DNA from: Lasiosphaeria ovina | Taxonomy: Eukaryota; Ascomycota; Sordariomycetes; Sordariales; Lasiosphaeriaceae | DNA: 64,000 nt | Assembly (NCBI GenBank): GCA_033439765.1 | Contig: JAULSN010000007.1 | Coordinates: 2,604,001 to 2,668,000, forward strand | Direction of reading: 5' to 3' | In this document: piece by piece, positions 41,588-51,357 of the stretch | Numbering within the stretch: position 1 is the first letter of the stretch | Layout of the letters: every line of letters begins with the position of its first letter | Notes under the pieces: generated by a model | The model's database searches: none | Seen by the model: only the letters and a program-made list of their open reading frames with translations | Told to the model about the DNA's origin: nothing | Program-made: the position numbers and the translations under genes

Positions 41588-42709
41588 ATGCGCTACACGC
41601 ACGCTCTCCTCGGCCTGGCCCTGTCCAGCGCCGCCTCCGTGGCCGGACAGACCTGCTCGACCGTGTCGTTCGACATCGATGTCACTGCGCAGAACACGGT
41701 GTTCACGTCTCCGCCGGACCCGACGGACGAGGCGGCCGTGATCCAGTTCATGCTGGCGGCGTTCCGCGGCACGCCGCCGCCGTCCAGCGGCACCACGGCC
41801 GTCAGCGGCACCTTCACCATCGTCGGCACGTACTGCGTGCCCGACGACAACTACAAGGACACGCTACAGGTCCTGGTGCACGGCATCACGTATGGCCGCG
41901 ACTACTGGGCGGGGCTGGGCTTCAGCGGCGATCTCAACTGGAACGTGGCCGCCAACGCCGCCGGCTACGCCACGCTGGCCATCGACCGCCTCGGCCACGG
42001 CGACAACCCGCAGCGGCCCGACCCGCTGACCGTCGTGCAGCCCGAGATGAACTTGCAGATTCTCAACGCGCTGCTGACCGCCGTGCGCAGCAGCAGCAGC
42101 CCTACCAACGCCCTCGGCCACGGCTACTCTAAGGTCGTCTACGTCGGGCACTCGTACGGCTCGTTCTTGGGGTCGGCCATCGCGGGCCGGTTCCCCGCGG
42201 CGGCCGACGCCATGGTGCTGACGGGCTTCGCGACGACGCGCAACTTCTCCGACGTGCTGACGGCCGACTGGACGGCCGCCGCGAACCACGCGCCCGCCGA
42301 CGGGGGCTTGCCGTTCGGCTACATCACCCTCGGCGACGAGGCTGGCCGCACCGCCGTTTTCTACGGCGGCGCCTTCGACGCCGACTTGCCGCCGCTCGAC
42401 TTCAACATTGAGGACACCATCACCGACGGCGAGGCCGCTGCGCTGACCATCCTGCTGGACCCCGCGCCGGAGTTTACGAGCCCGCTGTTCATTGCTACGG
42501 GTGTGCTAGATGTCTTTTTCTGCAATGAAGGTGGCGTCCAGGGCTGCGAGGCCAACCTCGCCCAGTCGCGCCCGGATTTCTTCCCGAATGTGCCAGAGGC
42601 CAAGTTTGGCTTCTTCGCGCCGGATAATACTGGGCACGACATCTCGCTGCATGACTCGGCGCCGCAGACGTTTGCGGCCGTGTTTGATTTCCTGGATGCC
42701 CAGCTGTGA
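41588..42709 (+). CDS. Secreted alpha/beta hydrolase, 373 aa
   Basis: Single exon. ATG at 41588 (CCGCCATGC) opens a signal peptide (MRYTHALLGLALSSAASVAG) with cleavage before QTC. Core features are the strand-loop LQVLVHGITYGRDYW (HG oxyanion segment, residues 98-99), AIDRLGHGDNP, the nucleophile elbow VYVGHSYGSFLG (Ser189 in GxSxG), and a C-terminal GHDISLH that supplies the catalytic His; the acid is probably the Asp in TGVLDVFFC. Length and layout fit AB-hydrolase-1 type esterases or lipases secreted by fungi. The substrate cannot be inferred. GC-rich coding and codon choice differ strongly from the relic region. A TATA box lies about 115 bp upstream. It appears intact. Confidence 0.85.
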   Translation: MRYTHALLGLALSSAASVAGQTCSTVSFDIDVTAQNTVFTSPPDPTDEAAVIQFMLAAFRGTPPPSSGTTAVSGTFTIVGTYCVPDDNYKDTLQVLVHGITYGRDYWAGLGFSGDLNWNVAANAAGYATLAIDRLGHGDNPQRPDPLTVVQPEMNLQILNALLTAVRSSSSPTNALGHGYSKVVYVGHSYGSFLGSAIAGRFPAAADAMVLTGFATTRNFSDVLTADWTAAANHAPADGGLPFGYITLGDEAGRTAVFYGGAFDADLPPLDFNIEDTITDGEAAALTILLDPAPEFTSPLFIATGVLDVFFCNEGGVQGCEANLAQSRPDFFPNVPEAKFGFFAPDNTGHDISLHDSAPQTFAAVFDFLDAQL

Positions 42710-43203
42710 TCTGTGCTGGCATTGCTCAAGGGTTGGATGTGGTGGAGGATCTCATTTTTGGGCTTGTTATCTGTTGGAATTACCAGGGTACCGGTACTGG
42801 AATCAACAGGGCGCGCTGCGCGCTATAAGCTGGTGGTTCAAGTGATGGATTCGTTGTTTGTGTTCTTCTAGACCTGTTGCCCCGAGCAGGCGGCCGCAGG
42901 CCGCTATATATATCTAGCTCTGCGCCACCATAGCCATAGTGTGGCTGAGCCGCAAAGCCGCAGAGCTCCCTGACTGACATGCGCGTCATTCCAACATTAT
43001 CCTCTACTGAAATCAGTTAGTGCGGCCAGGTGCAGGTCAGAAAATATTGAAATTGTGTCGTTGTGCCTTCTGAAGGTCTGATGCCGGAATTCCTGACCAC
43101 TTGATCCCAGTTGGAACTTAGAGAGACATAACCTTGAGCATAATTATCGTACAACTAGCCCGTCCCCCTGTCTGCTCATATCCAGCACGTAGCGGCCGAC
43201 AAC
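42710..43203. other. Intergenic stretch
   Basis: It holds the hydrolase 3' region and unrelated sequence where the rest of the truncated dehydrogenase should be. No gene is seen. Confidence 0.5.
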
Positions 43204-43419
43204 CTTTGAGCGCGTGCAGGTCCGTGTGGCAGACCCCGGAGTATTTGATTGCCACGAGGACTTCGTCGGGGCCCGGCTCAGGGACGGGGATCCGTTTGTA
43301 GGAGATGGCTGGGAAGAGGAGTTAGCGGGGGATGGGAGGCAGGTGGGTGGTGACGTACGGCCGCCGTCCTTCTCGATGACTTGCGCCCACTGCTCTTTGG
43401 GGATCTCTGGCCGGCCCAT
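43204..43419 (-). pseudogene. 5' remnant of a zinc alcohol dehydrogenase (ADH1 type)
   Basis: Exons 43419-43359 (MGRPEIPKEQWAQVIEKDGG) and 43308-43204 (KRIPVPEPGPDEVLVAIKYS then GVCHTDLHALK), with a 50-bp intron (GTACGT...TTCCCAG). The second exon stops at a phase-1 donor, but nothing after it codes for the rest of an ADH; the catalytic domain, Rossmann fold and structural zinc loop are all missing. The catalytic-zinc Cys in GVCHTD is present. Normal family length is about 350 residues, so only about the first 55 codons remain. It is a different subfamily from the dehydrogenase at 46373, so it is not a broken duplicate of that gene. Confidence 0.7.
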
Positions 43420-46372
43420 GTTTACTATTGGTGTTTTCTAGGGGTTATATGGTTTGTATGTGATAGTGAATGGTGGAGGGCAAGTTGGAACAGGAATAGA
43501 GGAAAGGAAGGACGGGATATTAGTACCAGCGATGATGCGCCGTATTCCTCATGGTAACGTCATGGCGGCGTTAGCGGTCGGGTTGCTATGATTCTTGGGG
43601 CTGGAGGTCCACAAAATCCCACGGGCCCCAGCTTAGACTTCGTAAGCGTCGGGTCATTGATTTTAGAGAATGTAGCGGTATTGGGAAGGTGTTCTAAGAA
43701 AGTTGCCTAATGACTTGATGCTTCTAAGTTTGCGCAGTGACCGAGTCACCGAACCAGGAGGTGGCTTGAGAAGGTAGATGAGCAGTATGTTTGACATGAC
43801 ATCGCTATTTTCCTCTTTTGCCTCTGCAAGTTCTTGATAGACGTCACAGTCCGTTTTGCGTACGAAGATTGACCACCGAGGTATTTAAATGTGGCCTTAA
43901 GCACGGTGACCGGTTCCGTCTCGTCCTATATGTTCCTGGCCGTAACCATCGTCTCAAATAGGAGTGTTATCACCACGCTGCCTTTTCCCTAGTGTTGTGC
44001 CGCTGTCAGAATCTAGCCAACACATTATGAGGTTCGGACTTGTGAGTGAAGTTCGACTATTTCATCAAAATCCGCTCACTCATAATTACAACAAGCAAAC
44101 AGGCTCACAAAGTCATCGAATACAGGAAACACAGCAGATTCGTCAAGATATTGGATCACACAGATGAAAAGGTTCCATAGTTAGGTACAGACAAAGGAAG
44201 ATAAATGAACCTGGCAGGGCATGCGAAGGCCTCGACCTGACTTGGTCTCGAATTATTCATTACCGAGAAATCGTTCGCCCGCATACAAGCACAACTTGGA
44301 TCACTCTCCTAACCTCTGGATGGCCGAGCGGGTGCCAGTCCGTAGCAATACCATGAGCATGATATTTCGTAAATAGACACGCTCAATACGACCATATTTA
44401 CTGCGCCGCAAACATCTGCACAGCCGTCTGTGATAATGTGATCGCCCTTATGTGCTGTGGGTGGAATTGTTGCCGTACCTCGGCGTCTTTGACTGTTTCT
44501 GCGATTTCTCGCGCTGAAAAGCACAGTCCCGGTTCCGATATGTCCCAAACTCCACAATTCGAAGAACAAGGTGTCGTGATGGGCCCGAACTCAGGTGTGC
44601 GCCTCGCGCAACAGACATCAGCAGCAGTAGTGTCAACGGCAGCAACATCACCAACGGCGGCGCAAGCCGCAACAATCCGCGCCAGGCGACAAAAAGGGCG
44701 ACCCCACGGTGGCGTCCGGCCATCTCTCGCCACGCATCTGGGCAGCAGATCTTTGGGCTTTCGGCCCTCTAACTCAAGAAAAACAACCCGTTTCTATCGA
44801 CTGTTTTAGCCCAGACAGACCGCCAACACTGCGCCTAAGATAGGCAATGCGAAGCTCAGAGACAAGCCCGACAAATATAATGCCTGACCCAAGACGTGGC
44901 CAGATGTCCCCGGCATGATGAGAGATCGGAAAGTTAGTCGCCAGTGAAATTTGGTCAGACTAACCCCTCGTGGGGTTTCGTTCCACTCGCTCATGTCTTT
45001 TTCGTTTGGAAGTTGTTGGGACGCGGTCGTATTCATACCCCCGACCAAGTTGAAGACGGTTCTTTTTGGCATCCAACGAGAGGGTCGTGGGGTTCTTCTT
45101 TGATGGGAGATGGCCGCTGAAATGGAGGCAAACTGTCGAGGCTGGTGTCGCGTGCGAGGGTGCGAGACAATATGCTTGGTGGCGGCTGCAAGAAGTTTTT
45201 GGTGAGATAGTTTGCAAAAGAAATAAGTTTTGGTCTGGATGGAAGAGTCCTGTTTTTGTCGGATGTTGGCGTCAAAGTATGGAAGGGGAGAAAGTTGCGC
45301 GGAACAATCTTACCACAAACCCGATTAGTCAATGAGGGCACAAGACCTAGACATGGCCACTGCACTCGGCAGCCTATGGCGCACTTCATCCCATCAAAGT
45401 CAAATTCGAGCGGATATTTCGGGCTTCCATGTTCCGTATCTGGCATAATTACTAATTACCACTGTAATTTCACGCGCATTCAGAGCTGTGGTCTTTTGGT
45501 CCTGAGTGCCGGCGTGGAAATTAGGTACCTATTCTTCGTTGTCTGTGATAGTCTAGAGTCCCAATTCACAGAAAAGACGCCGATTTCTAAAATATTTCTA
45601 GGAAAAGAAGGAAAAGAAGGAAAAGAAGGAAAAGGGAATGAGGGTTGCCGGTTCTCTAATCAGAAGCAAGGGAGGCTAACCATCTAGTATGAAGTGGTTG
45701 GCCAAGGAAAAAAAGAAAGAAAATCGTAATAGATTACATTGGGCAAGGGTGTGTGTAAACAGGTAGAGCTATGGCCCCTGAACCCCTGAGAAGTAGGAAC
45801 TTACACCTTCCATGTACGGTGTAAGTAATAATTACAGTGCTGAACCAATTTAACGAGGCTGCAATGTGCTCGCAGGCTTTGGTGATGATGACCCTGTGAC
45901 AAAACTGGCGACAGCCAGCAGCGATCAACGCATCATCAATTACGTCCATGTCGACCCTTATACCCTGTTTCAATTAAAATTATCAATGATCACTCGACCA
46001 CCGGCTACTCTCGCCATCGCAGTCGAGCCATCAAATGCGATTAGTCCAGGCAGCGACAGGACGCGACGCCGTCAATGTTCTACCCCCAATTATCAAGCAC
46101 CGGCGTGAGTCATACCGAGCAGCGCTAAAAAAATTCAACTCCGCATTGTAGTTGCTAAGCCATATTAACGCCGCCGCGATACCATCGGATATAGGACTTG
46201 GGAATTAAGCCCGACGGGACGATTCAGAGCACTCGAGAGTATTTAAGCAGTTAATTTGATCGGAATCCGATACCGATGTGACAAAAAAAAAGATAGACAG
46301 ACGGAAGTTTGCTAACGCCAAACCCCCCGAGGAAACACGAGAAGCAGCAGCCCAAAACAGTGACGCAGCACG
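43420..46372. other. Long gene-poor stretch
   Basis: Overlapping frames at 44398-45446 on both strands have no supporting start context, splice sites or domain. An (GGAAAAGAA)n purine repeat lies at 45601-45634. The last few hundred bases probably hold the promoter of the dehydrogenase at 46373. Confidence 0.4.
45601..45634 (+). repeat. (GGAAAAGAA)n purine repeat
   Basis: About four units of a nine-base purine repeat. Confidence 0.85.
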
Positions 46373-47625
46373 ATGGCGGCCCCGGAGTACGAATTCCAAG
46401 GCTGGCTGGGCCACTCTCCCGCCGCGGCCGAGGGGAGGATGGAATGGGGCAAGTACGAGCCCAAGCAGTGGACCGAGGACGACGTCGACATCCAGGTCAC
46501 GCACTGCGGCGTCTGCGGCTCCGACCTGCACATGCTCAGATCCGGCTGGTTCGATACGCCCTATCGTGGGTCTCTTTCCCTCTTTCTCCCTTCTTTCTGC
46601 CCTTAAAAACACTATTTAACACACACCTGGGACACAGCATGCTGCGTCGGCCACGAGATCGTCGGCCGGGCGGTGCGCGTCGGCAGCCGCGTGGCGGGCG
46701 ACATCCGCGTGGGCGACCGCGTGGGCGTTGGCGCGCAGGCGCGCAGCTGCTTGGAGAAAAGCTGCGCCGCGTGCTCGAGCGGCCGCGAGAACTACTGTGC
46801 TCGCGCCAACATCAGCACATACGGCGCCGTGTACCCGGGCGGCGAGGGCAAGTCGTACGGCGGGTACGCCGACTACAACCGCACGCACGGGCGGTTCGTG
46901 TTCAAGATCCCCGCGGGCCTGCCGTCCGAGTTTGCGGCGCCCATGCTGTGCGCCGGCATTACGGTCTTCTCGCCGCTGCGGCGCGAGCGGTGCGGGCCGG
47001 GCAAGAGCGTGGGCATCGTCGGCGTCGGCGGCCTTGGCCATTTCGGGGTGTTGTTTGCCAAGGCCCTGGGCGCGGACAGGGTGGTGGGCATTTCGAGAAA
47101 GGCTGAAAAGCGCGACGACGTGCTGAGGCTCGGCGCGGACGAATACATTGCCACGGATGACGGCGGTGGCGGGTCGTGGGCTGAGGACCATGCTCGGTCG
47201 CTCGACCTGATCGTGTGCACTGTCTCGAGCGAGGACATGCCCCTGACTGACTACCTGCGGCTGCTCAAGGTCGATGGCGTCTTTATCCAAGTCGGGTAAG
47301 TTCTGAGCCACTCTCGATACCCGCCTTCGCGTAAGTACCCCTGAACTGACTTTCTGCTAGCAACCCCGACGGCGGCAAGCTCCCTCGCGTAAGCGCCCTC
47401 ACGCTGCTTGAGGGCGGAGTCAAGATGGGCGGCAGCAGCATTGGGTCGCCCGACGAAATCCGCGAGATGCTCCAGTTCGCCGCTGACAAAGGCATCAAGC
47501 CGTGGGTGGAGATGCGATCGTTGCAGGATGCCAACCAGACAGTCGTTGACATGGCGCAGGGCAAAGCGCGGTATCGATATGTGTTGGTGAACGATAGGCA
47601 TGCTGCGGCCGGGATTGTTAATTAG
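46373..47625 (+). CDS. Cinnamyl-alcohol-dehydrogenase-like zinc NADP(H) reductase, 371 aa
   Basis: Three exons: 46373-46565, 46638-47295 and 47361-47625. The introns (72 and 65 bp) have GTGGGT/GTAAGT donors and ACACAG/TGCTAG acceptors; the second has an ACTGAC branch site. Motifs: catalytic-zinc GVCGSDLHML, GHEIVGRAVRVG, structural-zinc cysteines CLEKSCAACSSGRENYC, the cofactor-binding loop GVGGLGHFGVLFAKALGA, and the CAD-type GGVKMGGSSIGSPDEIREML near the C-terminus. This medium-chain dehydrogenase class (yeast Adh6/Adh7-like) reduces aliphatic and aromatic aldehydes with NADPH in the cytosol. Splice sites are clean and all metal ligands are present. It is convergent with the 1,054-aa gene; the stop codons are about 55 bp apart. 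Confidence 0.9.
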
Positions 47626-47679
47626 GCAGATGATAGATTATCTTGTCAAAATCCCTTCTATTATTTCCTTGATGCCCAA

Positions 47680-50600
47680 TCATGTTTTGAACGCCTTCTT
47701 CGAGCTCATGACACACAACTGCCCGTCGGGCGACTCCCTCAACGTCCCTCGGTCGTCGATAATATACTTCAGCAGCCTGCCGACTTTACTCTTCTTGACA
47801 GCGAGCTGGTATTGTTTTTCTCCCGTCTCTTTCACCGTCTCGAAGCCAACCACGTCGGCAAACATGCCCAGGCTGAGCGAGTTGACCGGGTATGCCTTGC
47901 CGACCTTGAGATCCGCCGCACCGCCGCCCTCGTCGCCGATTCTCCCGTCGCGGTCGATGCGCTGCCGGTAGTAGGCAACGCGCGTTCTCAAGCGGAAGGC
48001 GGATGGCGGACGCCACGCCTCCTTACCAGGACACGGGCACTCGGGCGTCTCGAGGCACGAGTTGATGACGCAGACGAACGAGGTCGTGAGCTCCGTGTCG
48101 GCCAGGGCTCGGACCCACGGCTCGCTCCCCTTGTCGATATTGAGCTGCTGGTGCCCCTCGGGGCCGCCCAGCCAGGCTGCCACCAGCCCGCCGCCGACGT
48201 AGCCCGTGTGCTCCAGCATCCTCATGGCGCCGTGAATGAGCCGCAGGATGGCCTCGCGGAACTCGTGCTCCTTGCTGCCATCTTCATCTTCGCACCCAGC
48301 CATCAGCTCGCCCAAGACGTCCTGCGCAGGCGTGTCGCCCTTAAGCACGGCCACGAGCCTGGCGACGGAGTCTTGGTGCGCGCGACCCAGCGGCAGGGGT
48401 ACGTCGCTCGCAATCCAAGCAGGGGCGACGGCGGCGATGAGGTCTCGCAGGCGCACACGCTGCATGACGCCGCCGTGCAGACTCACAAGCACGGCGCAGA
48501 AGCAGTCGAGGTGCAGCACGCGGCTCTCAAAGGCCAGGCTCTGAGCGGCGTGCACCAGCTGCGCCTTCTCGGTCCGCGCCGGCACGCGCTCAAACGTCCA
48601 CGCCGCTGATGCTCCCGCCTGCATGCCCAGCGCGCCCCCCACCCGAAGGCATTTGACGCTCCATGACGCGGGCCGCGTGCCGAGCGCCGTGAGATGGTGC
48701 TGCAGGCGCGCGCGCACCTTTTCCTCGACCTGCTCCAGCTCGCACCGAGCTGACAAGACGGGCTGGGTAGTCGACGCGCCGCCAATAAGTGTTGACGACG
48801 AAGCGTCGTTGGGGTTGTAAGAATGGTCATTGGCATCGGTGTCTGTGACGTTAGACTCGGTATTCGTGGAAGCGGCAGAGCCAAAGGCGACTGTAACGTT
48901 CAGCCCAGTCGCGCAGAATGCCCTCTCCCCGAGCTTCTCGTCAGCAGTCCAAGTCCATTTCGGAATACCTGTTGGCCTTGGGCTCTGACTCGTTGGATCC
49001 CGGCCAGCTACCCCGTCGAACAAGCTCATGGAAGCTATTTTGAAACACCCGGCAACTTGCCCCGCCCGCGACGTTGTGACAGAGACCGCCAATGCGTCTG
49101 GCCGAAAGATGCGCAGAATCTGGCTCGGCGTGATAGTCAGGCTCGCAGCCTGTATTAGTCCATCCTCGCCAAAGGCGGGATTCTCGACTGAGAAGACGAA
49201 CGCCTCGGCTCCTCCAAGAAAGGGGAACTTTACGGGCACGATGAAGAAGTTCTCTCCCGTCTCGAGCCCCATGCCCTTGAGCTGGACCCGCGACATGGCG
49301 TGGTCGAGGAAGCGGTCGAACTCGACCTCGTTGGCGGGCCCGGCCAGTTCGAGGTGGACGGCCATGCTGAGCAGCTGCACGGTGAGGGTGAGGTGGTGAA
49401 TTCTCTCGGCTTTGCCTAGTGCCAGATACGGCCAGATCCCGAGCGGCCCGAGGACCTGGTCGACAAAGGGGATGACTCCCTCGAGGATGCCGAAGATGGT
49501 GTCGCTCTGTCCGCGGCTCTTCTCCCACAGCAGCCTGTCGCGCAGCTCGGGCAGACGTTGCAGCTGGCCGACCATGCCACGCACCGCAGCGATGGGCACA
49601 AGCGAGCATTTAACGTCCAGGATGCCAGCTCGTCCTTTGCCTCCGGTACTACGCAGGTACACGAGCCCGTGGCCCAGGCGCACGCGATGCTCGATCCGCT
49701 GCAGCACGGCGACCAGCGATCTAAACGCGTACCACATGTTGTCTAGCACGTGCGACAGCGAATCTGTCACCATATCGCGCTCGCTGGTAACCAGGGGTCT
49801 GCCGTCGAGGTTCTCGGGAGGCAGCACCGGCATTCCGTACGATACCTTGATCACGCTCCTCGTCTTTGCGGAGCCGGTGCCGACGTGAGACTCGTCGACG
49901 GTTATGTGACGGCGCCACTCGGAATGCTGTGCGCGAAGCCCATTTTCCTCCGGCTGGCGCACGCGATCTCCAAAAGGGAAGTAGCCCGCAACGCCGAGGA
50001 GGATGTCGAGGCCGTCGCCGGCCCTGTCGTCGGGTAGGAATGCGCTCGAGTCTGTGACCCAGTTGGTGGCAGTGGCGTCGCTGTTATCTGGGGCGGCGGG
50101 ATCCCATCGACAATACACACGATGGTGGTTATAGCGGAGCTTCAGGTCTTCGATGAGGGAGGAGTTATCGCCATGGCTCCCCAGCACCCAGGGCCCGACA
50201 TCACCGCCGCCCCCTTCGTTCTCTCCTCTAGGCGCACTAGCGTCGCGAAAGACGCGCATCTGCCGAACCGCACGTGCCGTCATGATCCACGGCCGCCACA
50301 GCGCGTATCGCTCGACGAGGTCTGTGATGAAGTTGACGTGGTCGGTGGTGGTCGACCCGCCGACGTTGCGGTGCGCCAGCTCGCCGCACCACGTATTGAT
50401 GTCGTGGCCGTGCCGCTGGATTAGATGCGCAATACGCTCGCGCGTCTGCTGTTTCTGCTGCTCTTGGGCCGCCGCTACTGTTGTAACCGATGTATCTGAC
50501 GATACGTCCCACGCCGCGGCCAGGCCATCAATTTCGGCCTCCGAAGCTGCCGTCGCCTGACGCTCCTCATCCGTTTCGGGCCCCTCGTTGTCCGCGTGCA

Positions 50601-50844
50601 AGGGTGCGGTCTCGGCGCGAGGAGTTGAGAGCGGCTCGGGATCCCGCCCCCGTTTTTTTGGCGCTTTTGGCCCAGGATTCTTATTTCTCTCCCTTGGTTT
50701 ATCGCGAGGCTCTGAGTCCACGCGGAGAGCTCGTAGCAGCCACTGTAGCCACACAGCCCACACATATATCCCAAACAAAATCAAGGTGAACAAGGGATTC
50801 ACAGATAACCCGAGCTCATACAGTATAAACCAAAGGTCCAACAT
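47680..50844 (-). CDS. Large orphan protein, 1,054 aa, single exon
   Basis: ATG at 50844, stop at 47680, no intron. The N-terminus has one hydrophobic helix (LFTLILFGIYVWAVWLQWLL, residues about 18-38), so it may be membrane-anchored. A basic, Pro-rich and then acidic linker follows. From about residue 140 onward it looks globular: DINTWCGELAHRNVGG, LVERYALWRPWIMTARAVRQ, RAGILDVKCSLVPIAAVRGM, EFDRFLDHAMSRVQLKGMGL, FFIVPVKFPFLGGAEAF, and a C-terminal block with CPCPGKEAW. I recognise no family or catalytic motif. The GC-rich open frame of more than 3 kb without a break indicates selection on the protein. The next gene upstream on this strand starts far away (the ankyrin gene ends at 51358), so it has its own promoter at 50845-51357. 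Confidence 0.8.
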   Translation of the reverse strand: MLDLWFILYELGLSVNPLFTLILFGIYVWAVWLQWLLRALRVDSEPRDKPRERNKNPGPKAPKKRGRDPEPLSTPRAETAPLHADNEGPETDEERQATAASEAEIDGLAAAWDVSSDTSVTTVAAAQEQQKQQTRERIAHLIQRHGHDINTWCGELAHRNVGGSTTTDHVNFITDLVERYALWRPWIMTARAVRQMRVFRDASAPRGENEGGGGDVGPWVLGSHGDNSSLIEDLKLRYNHHRVYCRWDPAAPDNSDATATNWVTDSSAFLPDDRAGDGLDILLGVAGYFPFGDRVRQPEENGLRAQHSEWRRHITVDESHVGTGSAKTRSVIKVSYGMPVLPPENLDGRPLVTSERDMVTDSLSHVLDNMWYAFRSLVAVLQRIEHRVRLGHGLVYLRSTGGKGRAGILDVKCSLVPIAAVRGMVGQLQRLPELRDRLLWEKSRGQSDTIFGILEGVIPFVDQVLGPLGIWPYLALGKAERIHHLTLTVQLLSMAVHLELAGPANEVEFDRFLDHAMSRVQLKGMGLETGENFFIVPVKFPFLGGAEAFVFSVENPAFGEDGLIQAASLTITPSQILRIFRPDALAVSVTTSRAGQVAGCFKIASMSLFDGVAGRDPTSQSPRPTGIPKWTWTADEKLGERAFCATGLNVTVAFGSAASTNTESNVTDTDANDHSYNPNDASSSTLIGGASTTQPVLSARCELEQVEEKVRARLQHHLTALGTRPASWSVKCLRVGGALGMQAGASAAWTFERVPARTEKAQLVHAAQSLAFESRVLHLDCFCAVLVSLHGGVMQRVRLRDLIAAVAPAWIASDVPLPLGRAHQDSVARLVAVLKGDTPAQDVLGELMAGCEDEDGSKEHEFREAILRLIHGAMRMLEHTGYVGGGLVAAWLGGPEGHQQLNIDKGSEPWVRALADTELTTSFVCVINSCLETPECPCPGKEAWRPPSAFRLRTRVAYYRQRIDRDGRIGDEGGGAADLKVGKAYPVNSLSLGMFADVVGFETVKETGEKQYQLAVKKSKVGRLLKYIIDDRGTLRESPDGQLCVMSSKKAFKT

Positions 50845-51357
50845 TTTAATTCATGCTCCGTAGTTAGATCGCGGTTGATATCGGAAACGGCCCGAGTCAG
50901 TTGAGTTGTTGGTCGAGAACCGAGTCGCATCTCGGAGCCTGGTCGCCCCTCCTACCCACATCACGAGAAATCACGCAGCAGCCCAGCGGTAGCACAGCCG
51001 CAGCCCAGCCCATTTCCCGAACCAGTTAGCCAGACACACCACAGCCCTGATAGACAGCTGCGCCAAATTCAAGATGCTGCTGCTTGAATACCGGTGCTCC
51101 AATTCCTGCCCAATAACCCCAAGGATTGGAAGTGTGGCGGGCTTGCATCATGCGAAATTACAAAGATAAGATTTTTTCTGAGAGCAATGTCCTATTGAGC
51201 CAAAAGCTGAGCAGTCTGTGATTTAGCGGTTTGTGGACAAGTCAAATGAAACAAATCGAGGAAACAAGTTAGAGGAAATAACAGCAATCTCGACAAACAA
51301 GACCGGCCCAAACAGCCTATCGGCATCATATCCCACCTCAAATCCCCAAAACAAAAC

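Noticed and set aside
44319..44345. GGATGGCCGAGCGGG resembles a tRNA-Ser/Leu D arm
   Set aside because: No matching acceptor, anticodon or T arm follows.
44448..44723. Hydrophobic leader-like frame (LVMLLPLTLLLLMS)
   Set aside because: Overlaps other frames on both strands; no good start, no splice or domain support.
47812..50560. Several long plus-strand frames across 47.8-50.6 kb
   Set aside because: GC-rich shadows of the 1,054-aa minus-strand gene, Arg/Pro/Ala-rich and without signals.
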